Shown here in pieces: positions 8,454 to 15,931 of a stretch of 64,000 nt of DNA. Source of the DNA: Oharaeibacter diazotrophicus (GTDB taxonomy: Bacteria > Pseudomonadota > Alphaproteobacteria > Rhizobiales > Pleomorphomonadaceae); assembly GCF_004362745.1 (NCBI RefSeq), contig NZ_SNXY01000006.1, positions 1,426,001 to 1,490,000 of the forward strand. The letters are read 5' to 3'. Position numbers and translations under genes: made by a program. How positions within the stretch are numbered: the stretch's first letter is position 1; each line of letters starts with the position of its first letter. The notes beneath the pieces were generated by a model. That model worked only from the letters and a program-made list of their open reading frames with translations, was not told where the DNA came from and ran no database searches.

Positions 8454-9059
8454 ATGGCAAGCATCTCCAGCATCTGCGTCTTCTGCGGCTCCTCCGACGG
8501 CCGCGTCCCCTCCTACCGCCGCGCCGCGGAGATCCTCGGCACCGCGATGGCCGAGAACGGCATCCGCCTGATCTACGGCGGCGGCTCGATCGGGCTGATG
8601 GGCACGACCGCCCGCGCCGTGCTCGCCGCCGGCGGCGCCGTCACCGGCATCATCCCGGAGTTCCTGCTGCGCCGCGAGATCATGCTCGACGGCGTCGACG
8701 ACTTCCACATCGTGCCGGACATGCACACGCGCAAGCAGATGATGTTCGAGCGCGCCGACGCCTTCGTGGCGCTGCCCGGCGGCATCGGCACGCTGGAGGA
8801 GGTCGTCGAACAGATGACCTGGGCCCAGCTCGGCCGCCACCGCAAGCCGATCGTGCTCGCCGACGTCGAAGGCTTCTGGACGCCGCTGATGGACCTGATC
8901 GCCCACATGGGCGCCGAATCCTTCATCCGCCCCGGCTACGAGGTCACCTTCCGCGTCGCCGCCCGCCCCGAGGACATCGTGCCGACGGTGCTCGCCGCCG
9001 CCGCGGACGTGCCGGACGCCGCCCTCGACGGCGACCGCCGGGCGATCGAGCGGCTCTGA
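8454..9059 (+). CDS. LOG family protein (cytokinin riboside 5'-monophosphate phosphoribohydrolase type)
   Basis: A Rossmann-fold protein of 201 residues. The LOG signature PGGIGTLEE is at residues 108-116, with a nucleotide-binding YGGGSIGLMG at 41-50 and CVFCGSSDG at 8-16. LOG enzymes hydrolyse the N-glycosidic bond of nucleoside 5'-monophosphates; in many bacteria the true substrate is AMP or another nucleotide rather than a cytokinin. It is a cytoplasmic dimer. The length is normal for the short bacterial form. It opens a plus-strand run with the next two membrane proteins, but a 100-base gap with a separate ribosome site leaves co-transcription uncertain. Confidence 0.9.
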   Translation: MASISSICVFCGSSDGRVPSYRRAAEILGTAMAENGIRLIYGGGSIGLMGTTARAVLAAGGAVTGIIPEFLLRREIMLDGVDDFHIVPDMHTRKQMMFERADAFVALPGGIGTLEEVVEQMTWAQLGRHRKPIVLADVEGFWTPLMDLIAHMGAESFIRPGYEVTFRVAARPEDIVPTVLAAAADVPDAALDGDRRAIERL

Positions 9060-9164
9060 GGCCGCGGATCCAGGCCACCCGCGCCCGGGGGATTGCGGGC
9101 GCGCCGCCGCGGACCGATATGCTCCCGTGCCGCGGCCGGATCGCCGCGGGGGTGGGGACGAGGC

Positions 9165-9956
9165 ATGGAAGCGGCGCTGAGGCTCGGGATCTTCGTGGCG
9201 ATCTTCGCCGCCGTGGCGCTCGCCGAGTGGCGCTCGCCGCGCCAGCTGCCGACGCGGACGCGGCGCGAGCGCTGGGCCGTCAACCTCGGCATCCTCGCCC
9301 TCGACGTCGGCCTGCAGCGCCTCACCGTCGGCGCCGCGGCCTTCGCGACGGCACTCTACGCCCGCGACCACGGCTTCGGCCTGTTCAACCTCGTCGACCT
9401 CCCGGCCTTCGCCGAGATCGCGATCGCCTTCGTGGCGCTCGACCTCGCGGTCTATCTCCAGCACGTGGCGAGCCACGCCGTGCCGGCGCTGTGGCGGATC
9501 CACGCGGTGCACCACGCCGACCTCGACGTCGACCTCACCACCGGCGTGCGCTTCCACCCGCTCGAGATCGGGCTGTCGCTGGCCTGGAAGGCCGCGGTGG
9601 TCGCCGCCCTCGGCGCCGATCCGTGGGCGGTGGTGGCCTTCGAGGCGGTGCTGAACGCCTCGGCGGTCTACACCCACGGCAACCTCCGCCTGCCCGAGCG
9701 GGCCGATCGGCTGCTGCGCCGGCTGTTCTGCACGCCCGACATGCACCGGATCCACCATTCGGTGGTGCCGGCCGAGACCCATTCCAACTTCGGATTCTTC
9801 CTCTCGGTCTGGGACCGGCTGTTCCGGACCTATCGCGCGGCGCCGCGGGCCGGCTGGGACGGCCTCGTGCTCGGCCTGCCCGGCGAGCGCGACCCGGCCC
9901 GGCTCGGGCTCGCCGGTCTGCTTGCGATGCCGTTCCGGCGCGGCGGCGCGGCTTGA
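9165..9956 (+). CDS. sterol desaturase/fatty acid hydroxylase family membrane protein
   Basis: 263 residues with about four hydrophobic segments and the histidine clusters of the fatty acid hydroxylase superfamily. These are HVASH (near residue 105), HAVHHADLDVD (near 118), and HGNLRLPE together with MHRIHHS (near 165-200). They bind a di-iron centre that hydroxylates or desaturates a lipid at the inner membrane. The ATG at 9165 was chosen because the open frame upstream is arginine-rich and the GGGGACGAGG box lies just before it. The 3' end overlaps the next gene by four bases (TTGA). The exact lipid substrate is unknown. Confidence 0.85.
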   Translation: MEAALRLGIFVAIFAAVALAEWRSPRQLPTRTRRERWAVNLGILALDVGLQRLTVGAAAFATALYARDHGFGLFNLVDLPAFAEIAIAFVALDLAVYLQHVASHAVPALWRIHAVHHADLDVDLTTGVRFHPLEIGLSLAWKAAVVAALGADPWAVVAFEAVLNASAVYTHGNLRLPERADRLLRRLFCTPDMHRIHHSVVPAETHSNFGFFLSVWDRLFRTYRAAPRAGWDGLVLGLPGERDPARLGLAGLLAMPFRRGGAA

Positions 9957-10390
9957 ACTGGCTCGACCTCTCCGGCCTGTTCGCCGCCGCCCTCCTCGCC
10001 GCGACGATCCTGCCGGCGCAGTCGGAGGCGGTACTGGTGGCGCTCCTCGCCGAGGGCGACACCGCGCCCTGGCTGCTGGTGACGGTGGCGAGCGCCGGCA
10101 ACGTGCTCGGCGCCTGCGTCAACTACCTGCTCGGCCGCTTCGCCCGGCACGGGCGCGACCGGCGCTGGTTCCCGGTCGGCCCCGCCGCGCTCGCCCGCGC
10201 CGAGGGCTGGTACCGCCGTTGGGGCCGCTGGAGCCTGCCGTTCTCCTGGCTGCCGGTGGTCGGCGATCCGTTGACGGTGGCGGCCGGCGCGCTCGGCGAA
10301 CCGTTCCGGGTGTTCCTGCCGCTGGTGGCGCTCGGCAAGGTGGCGCGCTATGTCGTCCTCGCCGGCGGCACCGCGGCGGTGACGGGGTGA
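9953..10390 (+). CDS. YqaA family (DedA-like) membrane protein, TTG start
   Basis: 145 residues with four hydrophobic stretches: LFAAALLAATILPAQSEAVL, LLVTVASAGNVLGACVNYLLG, WSLPFSWLPVVGDPLTVAAGALG and VFLPLVALGKVARYVVLAG. The SAGN(V)LG and P(V)GDPLTVAAG motifs are those of YqaA/SNARE-associated (DedA-superfamily) proteins, small integral membrane proteins linked to lipid scrambling or proton-coupled transport in relatives. No ATG or GTG is available in frame, so the TTG at 9953, overlapping the previous stop as TTGA, is the best start and implies translational coupling. Confidence 0.8.
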   Translation: MNWLDLSGLFAAALLAATILPAQSEAVLVALLAEGDTAPWLLVTVASAGNVLGACVNYLLGRFARHGRDRRWFPVGPAALARAEGWYRRWGRWSLPFSWLPVVGDPLTVAAGALGEPFRVFLPLVALGKVARYVVLAGGTAAVTG

Positions 10391-10402
10391 CAGGCGGCGA
10401 GC

Positions 10403-10416
10403 TTGCGGCAGAGCAA
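10403..10416. promoter_or_regulatory. NnrR-like box upstream of DUF1858-globin pair
   Basis: TTGCG-GCAG-AGCAA lies 57-70 bases upstream of the DUF1858 start. It differs by one base per half-site from the TTGCG-N4-CACAA type motif known for NnrR in Rhodobacter. Two similar 14-base boxes occur at 12832 and 15829 in the same gene cluster. Confidence 0.5.
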
Positions 10417-10472
10417 AGAGCGGGCGACGCGGGAGGGCTAGTCTGCGTCGAGGAGCCCGGAAAGCGCCGATC

Positions 10473-10733
10473 ATGTCCACGATGCCGATCACAGCCGAAA
10501 CCATCCTCGACGACCTCATGACCACCCACAAGGTGACGATCCCGTTGTTCCTGCGCCGCAGGATGATGTGCGTCGGCTGCCCGGTGGTGGCGCTCCACGA
10601 CGTCGGCGAGGCCTGCCGGGAACACGGCGTGCCGCTCGAGGAATTCCTCTGCGAGGTCAACGCCGCGATCGCCTGCCCGGTCAAGCGCGCGGCCGCGGGC
10701 GTCGGCGAGGACGAGGAGACGGGCGGACGATGA
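10473..10733 (+). CDS. DUF1858 redox-disulfide protein
   Basis: 86 residues matching the DUF1858 / hybrid-cluster-protein-associated domain. ITAETILDDLM at residues 6-16 is the usual opening, and MMCVGCPVVALHDVGEAC carries the CxxC pair (Cys33, Cys36) that gives the family its predicted redox role. The same fold forms the N-terminus of ScdA/YtfE-type iron-sulfur repair proteins. The stop overlaps the start of the truncated globin gene (ATGA), so the pair is translationally coupled. Together with the NnrR-like box upstream this points to defence against nitric oxide. Partner proteins are unknown. Confidence 0.85.
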   Translation: MSTMPITAETILDDLMTTHKVTIPLFLRRRMMCVGCPVVALHDVGEACREHGVPLEEFLCEVNAAIACPVKRAAAGVGEDEETGGR

Positions 10734-11191
10734 GCGACGACGACCTCCGCGTGCGCGCTGCCGGCGGCCCCGGCTTCCCGCGGCCGCCCGCCGGCCTCTC
10801 CGAGGACGACATCCGCGCCCTGGTGCACGCATTCTACGACCGCATCCGCGCCGACGCCCTGCTCGGCCCGGTGTTCGACGCCGCGATCCCGGACGAGCGC
10901 TGGCCGGTCCAACTCGCCACCATGGTCGACTTCTGGTCCGGCGCGGTGCTGCGCACCGACCGCTACGCCGGCCGGCCGCTGCCGGCTCATCTCGCCCTCC
11001 CCGGCATCGGCGAGGCGCATTTCGCCCATTGGCTCGCCCTGTTCCGGCGCACCGCCGAGGACGTGCTGGAGCCCGCCGCCGCGGCGCACTTCACCATGCT
11101 CGCCGAGCGCATCGCCCACTCCTTCCGCCTCGGCATCGCGTTCCACCGCGGCGAGGATTCGACAAGGGTGGCCTTCCTCCAGGCCCGCTGA
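10730..11191 (+). CDS. group III truncated hemoglobin
   Basis: 153 residues with the 2/2 globin pattern of group III: LSEDDIRALVHAFYDRIRADALLGPVFDAAI (helices A-B and CD), then TMVDFWSGAVLRTDRYAG (helix E region), IGEAHFAHWLALFRRT (proximal histidine helix F) and AHFTMLAERIAHSFRLGI (helix H). Group III globins bind O2 and NO and are usually linked to nitrosative stress. The start ATG at 10730 overlaps the DUF1858 stop. A short segment MSDDDLRVRAAGGPGFPRP precedes the globin core. The gene is followed by a palindromic repeat rather than a simple terminator. Confidence 0.92.
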   Translation: MSDDDLRVRAAGGPGFPRPPAGLSEDDIRALVHAFYDRIRADALLGPVFDAAIPDERWPVQLATMVDFWSGAVLRTDRYAGRPLPAHLALPGIGEAHFAHWLALFRRTAEDVLEPAAAAHFTMLAERIAHSFRLGIAFHRGEDSTRVAFLQAR

Positions 11192-11260
11192 CGACGCTCG
11201 CTTCCACCCCCGACGAACGCCCCGGCCCGCACCGGGGCGTTCGCGTCCCCATTCCTGCTT

Positions 11261-11368
11261 CGCAAGGTCCCGACTCGTCGGAACCTTGCGAGGCTGCGGC
11301 CTTTCGGCCGGCGCCCGGTCGGGCGCTTCTCGCGCGCGAAAGCTCCGACCAGGGATCGGAACCTTGCG
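11261..11368 (+). repeat. structured palindromic repeat, copy 1
   Basis: An imperfect hairpin with arms CGCAAGG and CCTTGCG around a GACTCGTC core is followed by a shared middle (TTTCGGCCGGCGCCCGGTCGG) and a second hairpin with arms TCCGA and TCGGA. About 80 percent of positions match the inverted copy at 59833-59944. It fills the space between the convergent globin and nnrS genes and may also stop transcription there. Confidence 0.65.
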
Positions 11369-11377
11369 GACTCGCCT

Positions 11378-12544
11378 TCAGGGCCGGCTCATGTTCGGGC
11401 GGAAGGCGAGCATCCGGAGGTAACCGACTGCGAAGACGAGATAGGCGGCGGCCCAGGCGAGGGCCGCGCAGTCGAGGGCGTGGACGACGAGGCCGCCGGC
11501 GTAGGGCGCGGCGACGCGGGCGGCGGTGCCGACCAGGTCGAGGGCGAACACCGCGATCTCGAGCCGGCCGGCGGCGAGCGGTCGGCCGGAATGGCCGCGG
11601 CTCGCCCGCGTCATCACCGCCAGCGTCATCGCGCCGACCGCGCCGACGGTCCAGACGTGCACGGCCGCGACCGGGTCGACCACCGCCGGGACGAGGATCG
11701 AGGCGGCGACGGCGAGGAAGCCGAGCGGGATCGCGGCGAAGGCGACGTGGAGGACGAACAGCAGCGGCTCGGACCGGGTGGCGAGGCCGCGCCAGCGCGC
11801 GAGCCGGACGGCGGCGAGCACCCCGGCAATCGCGAGCGCCGCGGCGGTGACGGCGGCCTCGGGCAGGAGCGTCCAGGCGACAAGGCCGAGGACGGCGGCG
11901 GCCATCGACGCGGCGTCGATCCGATCGAAGGCGGCGGGCAGCCTGTCCTCGCCGCGGCCGGCGAGCCAATTGCGGGTGAAGGCCGGCACGATGCGGCCGC
12001 CGATCAGGAGGATCAGCACCAGCACCAGCGCGATCGCTCCGCGCAGGGCGAAGTCCGCGGTGCCGGTGGCGGCGGCCTCGACGTGGAAGGCGAAGTCGGC
12101 GGCGGCGAGCGCGGCCACCACCGCGACGACGCGCAGGTTGCGCCGGTTGCCGGCCGCGACGATCTCGCGGGCGAACACGGCGGCGAGCGCGACGGGGAAC
12201 AGGAGGTCGGCGATCAGCGCCGCGGTCGGCCCGATCGCGGCGGAGGTCGAGACCGCGACCCGGCCGGCGATCCAGAGCCCGACCAGCGCGGCGAGCTCGC
12301 CGCCGGCGATCGGCGCGCGGCCGGTCCAGTTGGCGACGGCCGTGAGCGCGAAGCCGGCGACGATCGCCATTACCCCGCCGAACAGCATGGTGTGGACGTG
12401 CCAGTCGCGCGGGGCGAAGGCGGTGGGCAGCGCGAGGGCGCCGGTGAACACCGGCAGCCAGATCAGCACCGACGCGGCCATCGCCAGAGCGCCGAGCAGG
12501 AAGAAAGGGCGGAAGCCGCCGGTGAGGAGATGGGGCGTTGCCAT
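11378..12544 (-). CDS. nnrS: NnrS family heme-copper membrane protein
   Basis: 388 residues, about twelve transmembrane helices. The opening MATPHLLTGGFRPFFLLGALAMA is the classic NnrS N-terminus. Conserved histidines occur in DWHVHTMLFGG (near residue 45), VLHVAFAAIPLG, AVHVWTVGAVGAMTLAVMTRASRGHSGRPL and VVHALDCAALAW. NnrS proteins are heme- and copper-containing and relieve nitric-oxide stress, probably by limiting iron-nitrosyl formation. The open frame extends 35 codons upstream, but the ATG at 12544 gives the family start. An NnrR-like box lies 288-301 bases upstream in a 318-base intergenic stretch that otherwise holds no gene. Confidence 0.93.
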   Translation of the reverse strand: MATPHLLTGGFRPFFLLGALAMAASVLIWLPVFTGALALPTAFAPRDWHVHTMLFGGVMAIVAGFALTAVANWTGRAPIAGGELAALVGLWIAGRVAVSTSAAIGPTAALIADLLFPVALAAVFAREIVAAGNRRNLRVVAVVAALAAADFAFHVEAAATGTADFALRGAIALVLVLILLIGGRIVPAFTRNWLAGRGEDRLPAAFDRIDAASMAAAVLGLVAWTLLPEAAVTAAALAIAGVLAAVRLARWRGLATRSEPLLFVLHVAFAAIPLGFLAVAASILVPAVVDPVAAVHVWTVGAVGAMTLAVMTRASRGHSGRPLAAGRLEIAVFALDLVGTAARVAAPYAGGLVVHALDCAALAWAAAYLVFAVGYLRMLAFRPNMSRP

Positions 12545-12831
12545 GGTCGTCGGTCCCGGTGATGGCGCGGAAGGTGGCGAACGGGCGCGAGGGTGCCGGC
12601 GGCGCACCATGTGATGTGGGGGCGATGCGCCGCCGGCGGTCCGGCGCACGAGAGGCGCCGGATTTCTCGTCGGACCGAAGCCCCGAGGGGGGATCGGAGG
12701 GTGCCGCCCGGTGGGTCGCGACGGGGTATGGCCCGGGCGGCGGATCGGATCCGGCGAGAAATTCCCTGGTTTCGGCGGGACGGCTCGTCGCCGCCGTGGT
12801 CCCTGGATAGGCCGGAGCGCCGGTGCCGACG

Positions 12832-12845
12832 TTGTGCCGGCGCAA
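12832..12845. promoter_or_regulatory. NnrR-like box upstream of nnrS and after ccoG
   Basis: TTGTG-CCGG-CGCAA; its reverse complement reads TTGCG-CCGG-CACAA, an exact fit to the TTGCG-N4-CACAA motif reported for NnrR control in Rhodobacter. It lies between ccoG and nnrS, both on the minus strand, so it most likely drives nnrS with a long leader. The remaining 12545-12831 contains no gene. Confidence 0.6.
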
Positions 12846-12862
12846 ACTTCCCGGCGGATCGG

Positions 12863-14287
12863 TCAGGGCAGCGCGAAGCGATCGACCGCCGCGGCATGCG
12901 CGCCGTCCACCGTAGTGACCGTGAAGTGGAGTTCGCCGGCGAGGTCGCGGCGGCCGAACACGCCGACGCGCAGGCGCCGGGTCTCGTCGACGCCGAGGCG
13001 GACGGAGAGGCTCGGCGCCTCCGCGCGCGGATCGGCGGCCGGGGCGATGGTGGCGGCAGCGGCGCCGGCGACCGCGATCTCCACCGTCGTCGGCGCACCG
13101 GTGGCGTTGGCGATCCGGAGCTCGAAGCCGTTGCGGATCCGGCCGTCGGAGAGCGCCACCGCGACCGGGTCGCGGTCGTGCATCACCGCGAGGGTCAGCT
13201 CGGCGCGGGTCGTCAGCGCGGCCACCATGCCGCCGGTCAATGCCAGGATGGCGAGGGTGAGCGCGACCGTCTTCGGCCGGACGACGCGGGCCGGACGGCG
13301 GGCCTCGCCGCGGCGGCCGCGCTCGACGTTGGTCCAGGTCTCGAAGTCGATCAGGCCGCGCTCGCGGCCGAGCTTGCCCATGGTGCCGTCGCAGGCGTCG
13401 ACGCACAGGCCGCAGTTGATGCAGGCGATGCTCGGGCCGAGGCGGATGTCGATGCCCATCGGGCAGACGGCGACGCAGGCGTTGCAGTCGACGCAGTCGC
13501 CGGCGGGCCGGTCGGCGGCGCGGGCGGCGGCCGCCTTCTTGACCGACATCCTGGGCTCGCCGCGGTGGTCGCGGTAGTTGACCGTCAGTGCCTCGGCGTC
13601 CCAGATCGCGCCCTGCAGCCGCGGCCACGGGCACATGAAGGTGCACATCTTCTCGCGGGCGAAGCCGGCGAGGCCGTAGGTCGTGGCCGTCAGCGACAGC
13701 AGTACGCCGTAGGCGACCGGCGAGGCGGTGCCGCGGACGAGGTCGACCACCAGGGTCGGGGCGTCGGAGAAATAGAGGATGCCGGCGCCGCCGGTGAGCG
13801 CGGCGACGACGAGCCAGATCGCGTGCTTCAGGACGATCTCGCCGACTCGGCGCACGGTGAGCGGGGCGTCGAGCTTGCGCAGGCGCTCGCGGCGGTCGCC
13901 CTCGATCCGGCGCTCGACCAAGAGGAACAGGTCGGTCCAGATCGTCTGCGGGCAGAAGAAGCCGCACCAGACCCGCCCGGCGAGGGCGTTGGTCAGGATC
14001 AGCACCAGCGTCGCCAGCACCAGGGCGCCGGTGAGGTAGTAGAACTCCTGCGGCCGGATCTCGAGCGCGAACAGGTGGACGCGCGCGCCCTCGAGGTCGA
14101 ACAGGATCGCCTGGCCGGGCCGGCCGGGGCCGCGGTCCCAGCGGATCATCGGCAGGCCGTAGGTCACGGCGAGGGCGAGCGCGAGGATCGCCCACTTCAG
14201 GCGCCGGAACCGGCCGGAGACCGATTGCGGCACGACGCGGGTCTCGGCGCCGCCGAGGCGGGCGAGGCGGGGATCGTGGTAGGTCAC
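12863..14287 (-). CDS. ccoG: CcoG/FixG/RdxA family polyferredoxin, cytochrome oxidase accessory protein
   Basis: 474 residues. Five or so transmembrane segments carry the cysteine motifs CGFFCPQTIW (near residue 100) and CTFMCPWPRLQ (near 215). Two [4Fe-4S] ferredoxin motifs follow near residues 260-300, CVDCNACVAVCPMGI and CINCGLCVDACD, and then a periplasmic Ig-like C-terminus (about 350-474). CcoG proteins reduce copper for cbb3-type oxidase assembly. Here no ccoNOPQ genes are in sight, and the gene sits in a nitric-oxide cluster. The start is GTG at 14287 with GGAGGAG seven bases before it, overlapping the previous stop by four bases. Confidence 0.92.
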   Translation of the reverse strand: MTYHDPRLARLGGAETRVVPQSVSGRFRRLKWAILALALAVTYGLPMIRWDRGPGRPGQAILFDLEGARVHLFALEIRPQEFYYLTGALVLATLVLILTNALAGRVWCGFFCPQTIWTDLFLLVERRIEGDRRERLRKLDAPLTVRRVGEIVLKHAIWLVVAALTGGAGILYFSDAPTLVVDLVRGTASPVAYGVLLSLTATTYGLAGFAREKMCTFMCPWPRLQGAIWDAEALTVNYRDHRGEPRMSVKKAAAARAADRPAGDCVDCNACVAVCPMGIDIRLGPSIACINCGLCVDACDGTMGKLGRERGLIDFETWTNVERGRRGEARRPARVVRPKTVALTLAILALTGGMVAALTTRAELTLAVMHDRDPVAVALSDGRIRNGFELRIANATGAPTTVEIAVAGAAAATIAPAADPRAEAPSLSVRLGVDETRRLRVGVFGRRDLAGELHFTVTTVDGAHAAAVDRFALP

Positions 14288-15357
14288 GGGCGGGCTCCTC
14301 CGGAACGGGGCGCGGGCCGGACCAGCGCGGTGCCGGCGACGAGGATGGCGTAGAGCGCGAGGGCGGCGAGCGCGGAGACGGCGCCGGCCGCGACGAGGTC
14401 CGGCAGATCGGCGACGGCACCGCCGACACGGGCGGCGACGGCGACCTGGAGCAGCGCGGCGGGGATCCAGAGCGGCGCGGCGTAGCGCACCGGCGCGCCG
14501 GTCACGGCCGGCAGCACGATCGGGGCGTGGGCGAACACCATCGACAGCACGAAGCCGAGGCCGATCGCGTGGACGGCGGCGTCGCGGCCGGCGGGCTCGA
14601 GCGCCGGCGGCAGTGCCGCGAGCACCGCGGCGGCGACGAGGAGCCAGCCGTAGCCGGCGAACAGGCAGGCGGCCGAGAAGCGCGGAAAGCCGCGGCCGCG
14701 GATCGTCGAGCGGGCGACGTCGGTGGCGGCGAGCCACAGCGCCAGGGCGGCGAGCGCGCCGGCGTGCAGCGTCGTGCCGGTGAACGGCTGGCCGAGGACG
14801 AGCGCGCCGACGAGGGCGGCGAGGATCGTCCAGAGCGCGGCGATCGCGAGCGGACCCGGCCGGGCGAGGCGCGACAGTTCGATCCGCTCGGCCGCGACGG
14901 TGACGACCAGGAACGCCAGCCAGACGTGCGAGACCTCGGCCACCGGCGCGCCGGCGAGCCAGCGCCAGGTGCCGAACGGCCACAGCGCCGCGCCGAGGCT
15001 CATCACCGCGGTGAAGGTCTCCGGACGGCGGCGCGCGGCGGCGAGGGTGAGCGCGAGGAGGCCGAGCCCGGCGGCGAACAGCAGGACCGCGCCGGCCTCC
15101 GCTTCGCCGAGGAGCAGCGCGGCGCTGCCGGCGGCGCCGAGCGCGGGCACCGCAAGGGCCGCGGCGGAACCGGCTGCGACGGCGCGTTCGAGCGCGATCA
15201 GGACGCCGAAGAAGCCGCCGACCATCAGCGCGCCGTGCTGCTCGACCGCCGACATCGGCGCGGGCGAGAGGCCGAGGCGGGCGAGGCCGCCGGCGAGACC
15301 GGCGGCGAGCGCCGCGGCGGCGGCGAGCGCGAGGGCGATCCGGACGGCGGCGGTCAT
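14284..15357 (-). CDS. polytopic membrane protein, NnrS-like, unassigned
   Basis: 357 residues with about twelve hydrophobic segments. Histidines recur at helix starts: MSAVEQHGALMVGGFFG (near residue 36), EVSHVWLAFLVV (near 140), TTLHAGALAALAL (near 200) and VHAIGLGFVLSMVFAHAPIVLPAVTG (near 265-290). The last motif resembles the heme or copper ligand helices of NnrS and cytochrome oxidase subunit I, but I do not recognise a named family. It is coupled to the DUF59 gene upstream and ccoG downstream by 4-base overlaps, so it belongs to the same transcript. A metal- or heme-binding membrane protein for nitric oxide tolerance is an inference from context. Confidence 0.75.
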   Translation of the reverse strand: MTAAVRIALALAAAAALAAGLAGGLARLGLSPAPMSAVEQHGALMVGGFFGVLIALERAVAAGSAAALAVPALGAAGSAALLLGEAEAGAVLLFAAGLGLLALTLAAARRRPETFTAVMSLGAALWPFGTWRWLAGAPVAEVSHVWLAFLVVTVAAERIELSRLARPGPLAIAALWTILAALVGALVLGQPFTGTTLHAGALAALALWLAATDVARSTIRGRGFPRFSAACLFAGYGWLLVAAAVLAALPPALEPAGRDAAVHAIGLGFVLSMVFAHAPIVLPAVTGAPVRYAAPLWIPAALLQVAVAARVGGAVADLPDLVAAGAVSALAALALYAILVAGTALVRPAPRSGGARP

Positions 15358-15773
15358 GACCGCCCCGTCAGCCGGTCGAGGCCGTGCCGGAGCGCGCCGA
15401 GGAGGCGCGACGGCCGGCGGGCGAAGCGGGCGCGCACCTCGGGTTCGGCGTCGTCGGGGCTCCAGCGCACCGAGCGGTCGACGGTGACGCGCACCGCGAA
15501 GCCCGGCCCGAGCCGCCTGCCGACCGCGACCGCCGCGGTCTCGGCGATCAGACCGGCGAGCGGACAGGTCGGCGTCGTCATCGCCAGCACCACCGCGACG
15601 CGGTCGCCGTCGATGTCGATCGCGCGGACGAGGCCGAGGGCGACGACGTCGACGCCGAGTTCCGGGTCGTCGACCTCGCGGAGGGCGGCGAGCACGTCGG
15701 CCTCGACGGCGGCGGTGACGGCGGTGTGCCGCCAAGCGGCGGCAGTGGGGGCGAAGGGCTGGGTCGCGGACAT
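15354..15773 (-). CDS. DUF59/MIP18 family iron-sulfur assembly-type protein
   Basis: 139 residues. The DUF59 core lies at about residues 22-100, with VLAALREVDDPELGVDVVALGLVR near the start and AMTTPTCPLAGLIAETAAVAVG holding the conserved TxxCPL motif (Cys near residue 71). This family includes SufT and PaaD and takes part in iron-sulfur cluster maturation. The C-terminal 35 residues are basic (RARFARRPSRLLGALRHGL). It is the first gene of the operon DUF59 - membrane protein - ccoG, which starts opposite the Crp/Fnr regulator, with an NnrR-like box between them. It may mature or repair Fe-S clusters damaged by nitric oxide; this role is inferred. Confidence 0.85.
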   Translation of the reverse strand: MSATQPFAPTAAAWRHTAVTAAVEADVLAALREVDDPELGVDVVALGLVRAIDIDGDRVAVVLAMTTPTCPLAGLIAETAAVAVGRRLGPGFAVRVTVDRSVRWSPDDAEPEVRARFARRPSRLLGALRHGLDRLTGRS

Positions 15774-15828
15774 GGCTCGGGTCTCCGGTCGTGCGGAGGA
15801 CCTTAGGGCGGCCGGGCGCCGGCGTTCT

Positions 15829-15842
15829 TTGTCGGGGAACAA
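15829..15842. promoter_or_regulatory. NnrR-like box in the divergent promoter
   Basis: TTGTC-GGGG-AACAA, a 14-base dyad with FNR-family half-sites TTGTC and TTGTT, lies 56-69 bases upstream of the DUF59 start and about 90 bases upstream of the regulator start. It could mediate both operon activation and autoregulation. Confidence 0.5.
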
Positions 15843-15931
15843 CCTCGGGCGAGTAGTTCGGGAAAGCCGCGCGCGGGCGGTGGGCCGGGCGCGGCGAACG
15901 CGGTATGATCCCGGCATATCGAGGAGCGCCG

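Noticed and set aside
5879-10390. Very long plus-strand open frame (about 1500 codons)
   Set aside because: It is a GC-driven shadow of the LysM gene on the other strand and of the LOG and desaturase genes in other frames; composition is Arg/Gly-rich. Only its last 145 codons (YqaA family) are real.
12593-14353. Long plus-strand frame opposite ccoG
   Set aside because: Histidine/Asp/Gly-rich antisense shadow; ccoG on the minus strand has all family cysteine motifs.
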